From positions 103,887,384 to 103,951,383 of the forward strand of contig NC_133391.1 of NCBI RefSeq assembly GCF_047511655.1: DNA of 64,000 nt. The letters are read 5' to 3'. Source of the DNA: Castor canadensis. Lineage: Eukaryota > Chordata > Mammalia > Rodentia > Castoridae. Position 1 is the stretch's first letter. Every line of letters begins with the position of its first letter. Below are positions 47,683 to 58,394 of this stretch, piece by piece. The notes below the pieces were generated by a model. It searched no databases, was not told where the DNA came from, and saw only the letters and a list, made by a program, of their open reading frames with translations. The position numbers were made by a program, and so were the translations under genes.

Positions 47683-48439
47683 CTAGCGCTCTCCTTAGTC
47701 TGTTAGCCAGAATCTACAAATTTAGAATTGGGAATAAACGATTATACTAATTTCACAGTATGGTTATTGACTTTCTAGTCAACTGCTGCCTACAGGTAGT
47801 AAGAAAGCAATATATTGACAACTATAAAAAAGCTGATCAAATGCTAAAAAAAAGTAATCATAAATTATTTAATAGTAATAATTGCTATTTACACATGGTT
47901 TGCTGTACACTTGATATTTTACAAATATGATTTGTTAATCTTTACATATATGTCCCCATTACACTGTATATTTCTGTAATTTTCCTTCATTCTACTCAGA
48001 ACACTGCATTATATCCTCTTCCTAAACATTACCTTTTATGAGGCTATTAAATGTTGGAGTTCTTTAAGGTTTTTAAAAAATGCATTTTTTTCTTAACTCA
48101 CATTCTTCTTTAGGAAATCTCATATGAACCTATTAAAATAATCAGAGATTAATCACAAATGTAAATATCTAATCTGGACTTTTCTTTTGACCTTCAAATC
48201 TAAATATCTAAATGCCTAATTGATAACTTAATTTGGAACTCAATTTGCGTCAAACTCCCCAAGTTCACATGAATACTCTACCCTACAAAAATATCCTTTT
48301 TTCCAGTAGTCTTTAGCTTAGTGATATGATTTACCTATTCTCTCAACAAGCCTATCAGCTGTACTTCCTAATGTATATCTAACCTGTTTCCTTCTCTCCA
48401 TCTGCCCTACCAAAACCTACTTCAAGAAGTGATCATCTG
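47683..48439. other. Unannotated AT-rich sequence
   Basis: No recognised gene or repeat. Confidence 0.4.
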
Positions 48440-48562
48440 CTAGGCACTGGTGGCTCATGGCAACTTGGGAGATTGAATTCTGGAGGATTGAGGTTCTAGG
48501 TCAGCTAGGCAAAAAAATTGCTATTCTTCCATCTCAACAGACAGATCATTTTTTTTAAAGGC
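48440..48562 (+). repeat. B1-like SINE, degraded
   Basis: 'GCTAGGCACTGGTGGCTCATGGC', 'CTTGGGAGATTGAATTCTGGAGGATTGAGGTTC' and 'GGTCAGCTAGGC' match a B1-type 5' portion, followed by poorly conserved sequence and a T/A-rich tail. Confidence 0.65.
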
Positions 48563-48759
48563 AAAGACCCATAAAATTCATTTTAGAAAAAACCAAAAAT
48601 ATTAAAACCTATAACACTAAGTTTTCTTTTACCAGTGAGTAAACTGTTCAATAGGTAATGGTCATTAAGTAAAACTTTTAAAATGATAACAAGAAAACAT
48701 GTGTGCATAAATGTGGCACATCCAAGATAGTCCTATCCCTTTTCCTTGTGTATGGATGG

Positions 48760-49185
48760 AAACCAACTTGCTTTTAACCAATAGAAGACAGCAATATGAT
48801 AGGATTTTATTAATGTGATTTTGTTACAATAAGTAAAACTCCATTTTAGCAACTACAGAGATGGACACTCTCCTGCTGGCCTTAAAGGAGCAAACTGCCA
48901 TGTTGTCCGGAGTTCTGTGTGACCAAGAACTTATAGGCAGCCTCAAAATGCTGAAACCCTGGACATGAATTCTGCCAATACTAAGTGGCCTTAGAAGAGG
49001 ACTTCAAGTTTAAATGAAGTCACAGACTGATTGTCATCCTGACTGTAGCCTTGTGAAATACAGAGCAAAGGACCCAAGTTATGCCCAAACTCCTGACCCA
49101 CAGGAACTATAAGATAGTAAATGTGTGTTGTTTTAAGCCACTCAGTTTGTCATGAATGTGATAGGAAACTAATACAATAAATCAA
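48760..49185 (+). repeat. MLT1-type ERVL-MaLR LTR
   Basis: 'CACTCTCCTGCTGGCCTTAAAGGAGCAAACTGCCATGTTG', 'GGACCCAAGTTATGCCC' and 'CTCCTGACCCACAGGAACTATAAGATAGTAAATGTGTGTTGTTTTAAGCCACT' are the main landmarks. 'GGAAACTAATACA' closes it. The order is that of MLT1 LTRs in sense orientation. No internal sequence is attached. Confidence 0.8.
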
Positions 49186-49542
49186 CCACTAAAGGAATTA
49201 AAAAAATAAAGATCACCAAGATATCTGCCATTCATATTTGAAGTCTTTATTACTTCTCTTACCATTTATTCCAGCACCACTAAAATAAATCCTGATAATT
49301 TTGAAATATGGGATTGTCAAACACATGCTTCATATAACAACATTGTTCTCTATTTGTAATCATTTGGGTGCTGTGAAAACTCCTTCCTCAAAATGTTCAA
49401 GAGAAGAATTCAGAAAAGATTTGCAATGAAAACATTCAATAATTGTTATTTCTGGTACATGGAGTTCAGTAGAAAAGTTGAAGGTAGAAGGAGGAGTTTG
49501 GTTAGTGAGTCTCAGCTGGAGAATGGAGCATTCAGACTTTGT
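49186..49542. other. Unannotated sequence
   Basis: No recognised gene or repeat. The 128-codon plus frame 49393-49779 runs out of this segment into L1 fragments and is not a gene. Confidence 0.4.
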
Positions 49543-49612
49543 TTTTTTTTTATTGTTGTGCTGGGTGGGGGTACATTGTGGCATTTACAAAAGTTCTTAC
49601 AATGTATCAAAT
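49543..49612 (-). mobile_element. Short L1 3'-terminal fragment, older subfamily
   Basis: 'TTTTTTTTTATTGTTGTGCTGGGTGGGGGTACATTGTGGC' followed by 'TTACAATGTATCAAATATATTC' looks like a reversed 3' end of another L1 subfamily. It is short and the assignment is from memory. Confidence 0.45.
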
Positions 49613-49681
49613 ATATTCCTGGTGGGTTACTCTACATCCCTCACAGGTCTGTAGGCTGTCCTCAAGATAACAGGGCATTGG

Positions 49682-50216
49682 TATGTTCTCCCTCATATGC
49701 CGACTTTAGATCAGGGGCAAACACAAGGGGACTGGACTTTGATCTCATGATGAGGCAAGTGCACACAAGGGAAGCATGAGGATAGGCAAGAAACCCCCCC
49801 CAAAAACAAGATAGCATTTGATGTCCTCAATGCAAGGGAACTAATGCAGAAACTTTAAAGTGACAAAAGCCAATAGGAGAAGAGGACCAGGAACTAGAGA
49901 AAAGGTTAGTTTGAGAAGAATTAATTTCGAGTGTAACACAGATGTACAGGAAAGCAATGTGAATAAACTCCCTGTATAGCTGTCCTTATCTCAACTAGCA
50001 AAAACCCTTGGTCCTTCCTATTGTTGCTTATACTCTCTCTTCAACAAAATTAGAGATAAGGGCAAAATAGTTTTTGCCTGGTAGCGTGGGGGTAGGGAGG
50101 GAGAAGAAGGGAGGGGGAAGAGAGGGGGCAAGGGGAAGGGGGGAGAAATGACCCAAACATTGTATGCACATATGAATAAAAGAAATTTAAAAAATTTTTT
50201 TAAATTAAAAAAAAAA
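49682..50216 (+). mobile_element. Young L1 3' UTR fragment
   Basis: From 'TATGTTCTCCCTCATATGCCGAC' through 'GGACCAGGAACTAGAGAAAAGG', then the G-rich tract 50085-50147, 'GAGAAATGACCCAAACATTG' and an A-rich tail ending at 50216. The copy is 5'-truncated. Confidence 0.9.
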
Positions 50217-51921
50217 GATGATAAGGCATAAGGCATGATGAAACTGGTACTGGTGTGAAGAGATAAATTATTTGAGGGCAAATAACTTAAGATGACAGCC
50301 CCATTTTTCTTATTTTTATTACTTAACTCAAAATTTATGATGTGTACGTTTGTAAGTAATTTATTAAAGGAAAGGTTAAAAGCATACATACTTCTTGGCT
50401 CATCTACTGATCTTGACAGAGAAAAAACTTTCCAATTCAATTACTGGCATGACATTCAGAAGAATTAAATTCAAATTTTACTTTTCTAAATGTGGTGAAA
50501 AAAACAATAAGGAGGTATGTGTTTGTATAAACATAGTGAAATGTGTAAAAGAAAGTATATACTAGGTAGGTGGGATTAGGAAAGAAAGGGACAGGTTTTT
50601 AAAGACTTCTTGACACATCTTGACACTTGTTTTATAAAACAAGTATAAATTCCTTTTTAAATTAAAAATATAATGCAAATAGGCTTTAGAAAAGCATCCT
50701 CTACCTAATGAGAAAGGACACTAGATGTAGAATTAATGAACTGTTTCTTCTTTCACTTCTTGGATATTAGAAATTTTCCCTTCCAAAAGGGATCAGTGCC
50801 TGAAACTTTTTATTAAAGGAAAAAATCAGTTACAAAGCAACACAGAGGAAGGGTTTTTTTTTTTTTTAGAAAATTTGTAAAAGAAAATTGCTTCCTAGCT
50901 GAGACCATGAATGGCAAGTTGCAGCTGAGAATGAATTTTTAATACTTAGTTAAAAGTCCTTGATAATAGAGGTTTATTGTAGAAGCATTAACAAATCCTT
51001 AATTATATCCCTGTCTGCACCGAGTCCAACTGCATGATCCCAGTGGTTCAGTACCTTGTGTATATATTATGTCTCTCTGATTCAATGAGACCTCCAACAT
51101 AATCAATACAGAAAAGACTAAAACAATTAGCTTCCTTTTCGCACTTTCAAAGTTGGAGAGTAGCTTAGAAATCTTTATTCTGGATAATTTGGATTGTATG
51201 GCCTGCCAGCACCCGAGAGGTATCCAACATGGTCCATACAATGACAATTGAGTAATTTAAGTTCATTCATGTTCATTCTTGTGATTCAGGGGGTGGAAAC
51301 CTAATCCAGAGTGCTCTTTTAAGAATACAAAATGAGAAAACTCACATTTTCAACTTTTTGAGGCAACAAGAACTATTACAAGCATTAGAAAATGATTAAA
51401 CTATCTCTATAGTCCCTGTCTAGAAAATTAGAAAGAGAAGTGCCAGTTATTTTATTTCCTTACTGAGTCCAACTATGGTTTGATTGAAACAGGATTTTCA
51501 TTGTTCTACTTTTGGCTGAAAAGCCACTTGCTTCAAATTTGCTTTTACATATAAACAAATATAATTATTCAAATATTTAAATATGAATAAAATCTCATTA
51601 AATATCTGTACTGAAAACCAATGTCCCTTTTTAATGAAAATGCAAAATCCCAAGGATGCCTTATTTAGAGATTGCCTGTACTGTGCCCCTCAAAATGTGA
51701 TCTGAATTTACATCAGAGAAAGCTCAGAGGAGGACAGCTTTTGTCAACTAGCATGGTCTTTACACCAACAATGGATCAGTTAAGGATCAGAGTGATTTTA
51801 TGCCCGCAGACAAAGTTGCGATTTGGGTTGATGCAGAGTGCAAGGAACACTAGCTGAGGACTCATGTGACCCAAGGTGTGCTACCAAGTGGCAGTGCCTT
51901 CGACAAGGCATTTCACCTAAT
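50217..51921. other. Unannotated sequence
   Basis: About 1.7 kb with no recognised gene or repeat. Small frames (82 codons minus at 50999-51247, 61 codons plus at 51672-51857) have no recognised similarity. Confidence 0.4.
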
Positions 51922-52970
51922 CACAGTATGTTTTCTTTCTTTTTTTTAAAATTGTTTTATTATTCATATGTGCATACAATGCTTGGGTCATTTCTCTCCC
52001 CTGCCCCGACCCCCTCCCTTACCACCCACTCCGCCCCTTCCCTCTCTCCCCCACCCCCTTGATACCTGGCAGAAACTATTTTGCCCTTATTTCTAATTTT
52101 GTTGTAGAGAGAGTATAAGCAATAATAGGAAGGAACAAGGGTTTTTGCTAGTTGAGATAAGGATAGCTATACAGGGAGTTGACTCACATTACTTTCCTGT
52201 GCATGTGTGTTACCTTCTAGGTTAATTCTTCTTGATCTAACCTTTTCTCTAGTTCCTGGTCCCCTTCTCCTATTGGCCTCAGTTGCTTTTAAGGTATCTG
52301 CTTTAGTTTCTCTGCATTAAGGGCAACAAATGCTAGCTAATTTTTTAGGTGTCTTACCTATCCTCACCCTCCCTTGTGTGCTAAAGCTTTTATCATGTGC
52401 TCAAAGTTCAATCCCATTGTTGTGTTTGCCCTTGATCTAATGTCCGTATATGAGGGAGAACATATGATTTTTGGTCTTTTGGGCCAGGCTAACCTCACTC
52501 AGAATGATGTTCTCCAATTCCATCCATTTACCAGCAAATGGTAACATTTTGTTCTTCTTCATGGCTGCATAAAATTCCATTGTGTATAGATACCACATTT
52601 TCTTGATCCATTCATCAGTAGTGGGGCATTTTGGCTGTTTCCATAACTTGGCTATTGTGAATAGTGCTGCAATAAACATTGGTATGCAGGTGCCTCCGGA
52701 GTAACCTGTGTCACAGTCTTTTGGGTATATCCCCAAGAGTGGTATTGCTGGATCAAATGGTAGATCAATGTTTAGCTTTTTAAGTAGCCTCCAAATTTTT
52801 TCCAGAGTGGTTGTACTAGTTTACATTCCCACCAACAGTGTAAGAGGGTTCCTTTTTCCCCACATCCTTGCCAACACCTGTTGTTGGTGGTGTTGCTAAT
52901 GATGGCTATTCTAACAGGGGTGAGGTGGAATCTTAGTGTGGTTTTAATTTGCATACACAGTATGTTTTCT
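51922..52970 (-). mobile_element. Young 5'-truncated L1 with 15-bp target-site duplication
   Basis: The L1 body is 51937-52955. It has the reversed tail, the C-rich complement of the G tract (51995-52062), the 3' UTR, and the ORF2 C-terminus including the Cys-rich end (complement of 'GCTGCGGTGTGG'-like sequence near 52860). A 99-codon minus frame (52736-52437) is intact ORF2 C-terminal sequence ('TDEWIKKMWYLYTMEFYAAMKK'). Exact duplications CACAGTATGTTTTCT lie at 51922-51936 and 52956-52970. This is the clearest insertion in the window and a recent one. Confidence 0.95.
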
Positions 52971-53254
52971 CATTGGTCAGATGCAATATAAATGCTCGTG
53001 TGATTTATTTCAAATGAGTATGACAGGGTTTACATAAGATTAAAAAATTATTGGCATCCTTATTATTCCTGTTCAGTTACTCACTGGAATTGATCATGTG
53101 CTGTTATATTTTAGTTTATTTATACATCTGTCTTCCCACCAGAATACAATTCCTTCTATGTAGTTTCTGTGCCTTTTTTTCCTATATGTATTATTTACTG
53201 TAGGGTCACATTTCATGTTGGGGAATGAAATAGCAAGTAATTGAAGCTGCACAT
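52971..53254. other. Unannotated sequence
   Basis: Pre-existing DNA to the right of the L1 insertion. No recognised feature. Confidence 0.4.
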
Positions 53255-53257
53255 ATA

Positions 53258-53306
<49 letters not shown>

Positions 53307-53382
53307 GTGGTATAAGGTTTGAACTCATGGCTTCATGCTTGCTATTAGGCATTTTACCACTTGAGCAACTCCTCCATCCCTG
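53255..53382 (-). repeat. (TA)n plus long T run and tRNA-derived SINE
   Basis: A TA run (53255-53274) leads into about 30 T residues (53276-53305). Then comes the reversed SINE body 'GGTGGTATAAGGTTTGAACTCATGGC ... GCTATTAGGCATTTTACCACTTGAGC'. The long pure tail suggests a young copy. Confidence 0.8.
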
Positions 53383-53699
53383 AGGTTGCTTTTTAGAAAA
53401 TAAAGGACCACATAAATATGAAATGTTGGGTAGGCTTTGCATCAGTATTGACCAAAAAAAAGACTAGGTTTTAAAATAAAAAGCCCTTTAGAAGGTACTT
53501 ATTTGACTCTGAAGGTTATTAAGTTCTGAATTGATGGGATCCACTTTTCTCTGTGAATTTAGTGCTCTGACCAAGTCCATCATTTGGTAAACTCGGACTT
53601 CCTCATGGACAAGTATTTTTCAGATTTTGTTTCCCATCTTACTTCAAACAAAGGGCATTCAATGGTGGAATTGAGTTTTAAAAATAATTCAGATATGCC
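53383..53699. other. Unannotated sequence
   Basis: No recognised gene or repeat. Confidence 0.4.
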
Positions 53700-53762
53700 T
53701 GCAATGTGTAAGGCCCATGAGTTCCATCCCAGCACTACAAAACAAAATGCAAATAAACCAAG
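53700..53762 (+). repeat. SINE 3' fragment
   Basis: 'GTGTAAGGCCCATGAGTTCCATCCCAGCAC' with an A-rich tail is the 3' end of an ID-like SINE. Confidence 0.6.
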
Positions 53763-53839
53763 TAAAAATAATTATGAAACAGTAAACTGTCTAAAGAAGA
53801 TCACCAAATATAGCCACAAGATCACTGTATTTATAGTCA

Positions 53840-54384
53840 CTATAAGAATCAGAATGGAGATTCCTTACAAAGCTAAAAATAAAATTACCATTAGATCCTG
53901 TTGTACCACTTTCGGCCATATACCCAAAGGAAAGTAAGATAGCATACAATAGAGACACCTGCACCCCCATGTTTATCGCAGCACTATTCACAATAGTCAA
54001 GTTAGGGAATCAGTTTAAACACCCATCAGCAGATGAATGGATAAGAAAAGATGGTACATATACATGTATGTGTGTATATATTATACATATAAATGGAGTA
54101 TTATTCAGCTGTAAAGAAGAATCAAATTATGTCATCTACAGGAAAATGGATGGAACTAGAGATCATCATGTTAAATAAAATAAACCAGACTCAGAAAGAC
54201 AAATACCAGTGTCTTCTGTCATATGTACAATTTAGATCTAAAGATAAAGGACCTGAACATAAATGGGAGATTATTGGAGGATGGGATCCAGTAGGTAATA
54301 GGAAGGGGAAACTCTGTGAGGAACATATGATTAAAGTGCATTATATGTGTGTATGAAAAGGTTATAATGAAACTTATATAAAAT
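53840..54384 (+). mobile_element. Older L1 3' end (ORF2 C-terminus and 3' UTR)
   Basis: 'GAGATTCCTTACAAAGCTAAAAATAAAATTACC', 'CACCCCCATGTTTATCGCAGCAC' and 'GTATTATTCAGCTGTAAAGAAGAATC' are the main landmarks. The 3' UTR carries 'CATATGATTAAAGTGCATTATATG'. The 69- and 87-codon frames here are L1 remnants. It stops where the SPTSSA retrocopy begins. Confidence 0.8.
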
Positions 54385-54393
54385 TTTGTAAGA

Positions 54394-55689
54394 GCTGGAG
54401 GCCTAGGGCTTATGGACACCAGCGGGCCGCGGGATAGACTGATGTGCGGCTGCATCGCGGGAGGCGCATGGCGGAGATGGCGCTGGCGCGGGCCTGGTTC
54501 TACTACCAGTACCTGCTGGTCTCGGCGCTTTACATGCTGGAGCCCTGGGAATGGACTGTGTTCAACTCCATGCTGGTTTCGGTCATGGGGATGGCACTGT
54601 ACACTGGGTACGTCTTCATGCCTCAGCACATCATGGCCATACTTCACTACTTTGAAATTGTACAGTGACCAAGATGTGACCAGAATCATGAGGCTCCTTG
54701 GGGAAGATCCACCCTATGAAGTTGGAGTGAGACTTCATCAGATGTCAGAAGAAACTCAACTGGAATGAACATAAACAACCTTACACATACAAAGACTAAA
54801 ATTCATGAGTGGAACAGGAAAATCATCCTGACTCGTGTTGTGTTCTTTCTTTTTAATTTTAAAAGAAGCTCTTGTATAGTAGTTTTTGTCTATTTTAACA
54901 TTGCAGTCATTTGTACTTTGATATCAGTATTTTCTTGACCTTTGCGACTGTTTCAATATTACCCTGTGAAAGCTTTTCTTAATGTAACTTTGAGTACATC
55001 TTAATTGCCTTCTATTTTTGAAACCCAAGGTCATTAGTTGGGCTTTACTGTTCTTGCTGTTGTATGGCATATACATCTGCCTGGATATATTTCTACTCTT
55101 GACCAAAGTTTTGTAAGAAACAATACAAGATTTGGGGCAGGGGGATGGGGAGGGAGGATATTTTATTGAGAACTACTTACAAAAGACTGATCTGTAAGCT
55201 TGAACTCAGGAGTACAGTTTTAGCTGTCTATACTCTTAACAGCTTTTGCTTTAAAACTATTAAAGTGTTTCTTAGCAATGAAAAAGAAAATATCTTGCTA
55301 AAATTAATATGAAGAACATTTCACATTTTAAATATTTAATTCTTATGTGGACTTTGATTCTTGTGATGATAGATGGTTAAGTAGCATTATTAGGTAATGC
55401 TTAGATACACAGTAGAGTTTCTCATAGAAGGTACTTAGTTTCCTCTGAGGCATTATTAATAGTGTGTCTTTCTTAAACTTAGTTTCATGACTGTAACAGG
55501 TGCTGCAAATGTATTTGCTCATCGTGATGTGGTAAGATGAATTGTTAAAAACCATAGCAAATCTAAGAAGTGTAAACTTGGTTAAAATCCTTTCACTATT
55601 TGTATTTTTTTTTAATTTTTATTCCTTAGATATAAAATGACTACCTAATTTTTTGATGTAAACTGATTAATTTCAAAGAGAAAAAAAAA
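54394..55689 (+). pseudogene. SPTSSA: Processed retrocopy of SPTSSA mRNA
   Basis: A GC-rich 5' leader (54394-54467), the coding frame (54468-54668), a long 3' UTR and a short A run (55681-55689) form an intronless copy of an mRNA. The flanks carry a matching TTTGTAAGA (54385-54393 and 55690-55698), as expected for an L1-mediated insertion. The left one sits in L1 3' UTR sequence. The exact 3' end is less certain, because I see no AATAAA close to the A run. Confidence 0.8.
54468..54668 (+). pseudogene. SPTSSA: SPTSSA-like frame, intact but shortened (66 codons)
   Basis: SPTSSA encodes the small activating subunit of serine palmitoyltransferase, an ER-membrane enzyme that starts sphingolipid synthesis. 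The frame from ATG 54468 to TGA 54666-54668 reads 'MAEMALARAW' then directly 'FYYQYLLVSALYMLEPWE', and ends 'QHIMAILHYFEIVQ'. The human protein, as I recall it, has 71 residues. Five are missing after the first Trp, an in-frame loss of 15 nt that removes the KQMS-containing stretch. The hydrophobic helices are kept. An upstream in-frame ATG (54444) would add 8 residues. An E-to-G-like change at residue 3 and R-to-W in 'EPWEWTV' are further differences from my memory. No promoter is evident, so it is probably a retropseudogene, though without a stop. Confidence 0.85.
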
Positions 55690-55825
55690 TTTGTAAGAAA
55701 GTTAGAAGGGAGATAGAGGTAGGGGGTAAGAAAGAGTAATAGAGGGGTGAATTTGATCAAAGTACATTATCTGAATGTATAGAAATATTATAATGGAACT
55801 CATAAATTTGTGTAATTAATATAGG
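55690..55825 (+). mobile_element. Second copy of an L1 3' terminus
   Basis: 'GGGGTGAATTTGATCAAAGTACATTATCTGAATGTATAG', 'TATAATGGAACTCATAAATTTGTGTAATTAATATAGGCC' and an A-rich end repeat the L1 3' UTR seen at 54300-54384 in the same orientation. The retrocopy lies between the two. Confidence 0.6.
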
Positions 55826-55929
55826 CCAATAAAAAAAGGAAAGAAATAAAAGACACTACATTTAAAAGTCAGTTTGTACAAACATTTTCTGTTTGTAAAA
55901 ACATTTTTTATTACCAAATGGGAGAGGGT

Positions 55930-55960
<31 letters not shown>

Positions 55961-56833
55961 GAAGAGAGATCTGCATTCCCAAGATCAAACAAGAGCTGTG
56001 ACACAGGAAAGTCTTTTCTCATGTAAAAAAAGAAAACTAATTCAAAGACAACATGCTGTCTATGTCTTAGCATTCCATTTACATTAGTAATGATTTCTTT
56101 GCCTCTTTCATTTTAGAATCATAAAAAAAAAGATCATTTTTAGTCAGGCATAAATTCCAAAAGTCATTCACCAGGACCTATCACTTTCTGGAATCACTCA
56201 AATACTACCTAAGAGAATGTCACAGTAGAAGAAAACCAACAAGATCAAATAAAAAGTCAATGGATAATGATAAAATTATCCCATTCCAGTAATTAAAAGA
56301 ATCCTCACAAAATTGAGCAGCCTTGGTATGAAAAAGGGAATTGAGAAAAATAAATTTTATAGCACCAGTGCCTCGTCAACAAATGTAAAACATGTAATTA
56401 GGAATTAATATAGTGACTGAAAAATATTATTGGTGTGTCAACAATTCCACTCATACTCTTTAACATAATGCCCTTTAACATTTTGTTACTCATTTTCCTT
56501 TTGTGCTGTGATCTGATATTTGACATGTTTCTAGAGGAGTTCTTTGTGGTACCATTTTGAAAGTGAGAAATTGAAGAAAGAGAATTCAAGTGACTTGAGT
56601 AGGATCAAAGAGTAAATTCGTGACACAGTTGGCAGTCAACTAGAATGCAGTGTTAACACTTTCACTACAACCTCAGACCTCAATGTTGTTCTACTCAGTC
56701 CCCATTAATTCTTATCCTACTAGAAACACACATGCACACATTAGAGCTGATACACTAATTTTGATGGGGAAAAACAATTCTATTAAACTGAATGGAGTTA
56801 TATTGCTTGACAATTACAAGGTCTTGTTGCTAT
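55826..56833. other. Unannotated sequence with a (GA)n array
   Basis: A (GA)n/GAGAAAG array lies at 55921-55969. The remainder has no recognised feature. Confidence 0.5.
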
Positions 56834-56943
56834 TGTTAAAAAAAACATGGTCTTTTTATGTGGCCCAGGCTGGCCTCAAACTCTTGATGCTCCTGCCTCA
56901 GCTCCCTGAGTGCTGGGATTACAGGTGTGTGCACACACCTGGC
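56834..56943 (-). repeat. B1-like (7SL-derived) SINE
   Basis: 'ATGTGGCCCAGGCTGGCCTCAAACTC', 'CTGCCTCAGCTCCCTGAGTGCTGGGATTACAGGTG' and 'CACACACCTGGC' are a well-preserved minus-sense element. Confidence 0.85.
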
Positions 56944-57639
56944 AAGGGTCAAATTTAAAAAAACCTACTATATTTGATGTTGAAATATGGAGACTTGGAA
57001 TGTTCATGACAAAATAGCATTATTTTGTTAAATCTGTTTTGAACCTCTCAAAACTAACATACATTAATTTGTAATCACTATTATTACTTGCTACTTCAGA
57101 GAAACATCAACAGAGGAGAAAAAAGCAACTGGTAAGTGAACCAGATAAATAGGAAAGAAAAGAGGTAGCCCAGCCAGTTCACTGGAATACCTGCAATGTA
57201 AGTCTGAGTGTTCCAGACTTTTAAGCACCAAGGACTTCATCAAGGGCCTCATGTTTTGAAAGACCTACATTATGACAAAAATTACATCTAAAAATTTGCG
57301 CAGTCTTATATATTTGAATTGATACAATTCCAAGCAAAAGCAAAGACTGTCGCCATAGCCTAATCAAATATTAGTATACACTTCCTCTAAGTGTTACTAA
57401 AGTATTCAAAAGAATTCTATTGCTGCCCTTACCACCACACCACTTGCTCATCTTAGGATCTATAAGGTTTGAACTTTGAACAAATACATCGGGGAATCCA
57501 GGTTTCTTCCACATCTCAATGTCCATATCTCCTTCACTGTCTACAACTACTTCCCATTTCGAATATTTGTGACATGAAGGGTTATTGATAAATTCACCTC
57601 TTCTCCTGATTCTGACACTCAACTTATCCAAGTCCTAGC
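56944..57639. other. Unannotated sequence
   Basis: No recognised gene or repeat. The 86-codon minus frame (57371-57631) is unsupported. Confidence 0.4.
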
Positions 57640-58365
57640 AATGCTAACCTCACAGAATACATCCAAATTACCTATTTCTCTGTCTCCTTTCCCACCTCCT
57701 GTTCAAGGCACTATCATTGATTCCTGAATCACCATATCAACTTCCATTTGCTGACTTTTGGAAACCAATGAAGACCCCCTGTCTCTATCTTCCTCTCCCT
57801 AAAATTCATTCTCCACAAAGAATTTACAATTTTCATTTTAATGTAAATCAGATCATATTTTTCACTTATTTGAAGTTTTTCAGTGCTTTCTTTTCACACC
57901 TAAAGTAAATTACAGTCTCCTTATCATGACCTAGAAGATGTCATAATGATCAGATCCTTTCCTACTCCAGCATCATTTTGAATCACTCCTTCCCTAGACA
58001 ATGGTATCAGCCTAGTCATCTAGTCATATTGCTTTACTTTCCTCATATAGGTTAAATGCATTCCCTGCACTTACTTACCCCTTCACTTTGGACTCCCTTC
58101 ACTCTGATATTCCGGAAGCTGGCTTCTTTTCCCCATCAGATCTGACTTCACAGAGGCCTTCCTTCCTTGATGCCTTCATCTGTCAAAATCCTTTCATGCA
58201 TCTTCTACCATGTCATATTATTTTTACCTTAATAGCATGTTGTCACAATATGAAATTTTCATATTTACTTTCTGGTTTTTCTCTCACAATTATAATGCAA
58301 ATACTATGATGATAGGGGACTGGACAAAGTAAGTAGTCAATAAACAGTTGTTAGATGAATATCTA
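57640..58365 (+). repeat. L2 LINE 3' end
   Basis: 'AGTTTTTCAGTGCTTTC', 'TTATCATGACCTAGAAGATGTC' and 'TTCACAGAGGCCTTCCTTCC' are the main landmarks. The end reads 'AGTCAATAAACAGTTGTTAGATGAATA'. This is the standard L2 order, ending with its typical 3' repeat. The 63- and 73-codon plus frames here are within the relic. Confidence 0.7.
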
Positions 58366-58394
58366 ATATAAGAAAACTTTAGAAAGAAATTTTA

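Noticed and set aside
49393..49779. 128-codon plus frame
   Set aside because: It crosses from unannotated DNA through two opposed L1 3' fragments, which rules out a real single gene.
54412..54768. 118-codon plus frame and 156-codon minus frame (54219-54689) over the SPTSSA copy
   Set aside because: They are frames overlapping the GC-rich SPTSSA leader and coding region in other registers or on the other strand. The SPTSSA frame itself explains the sequence.
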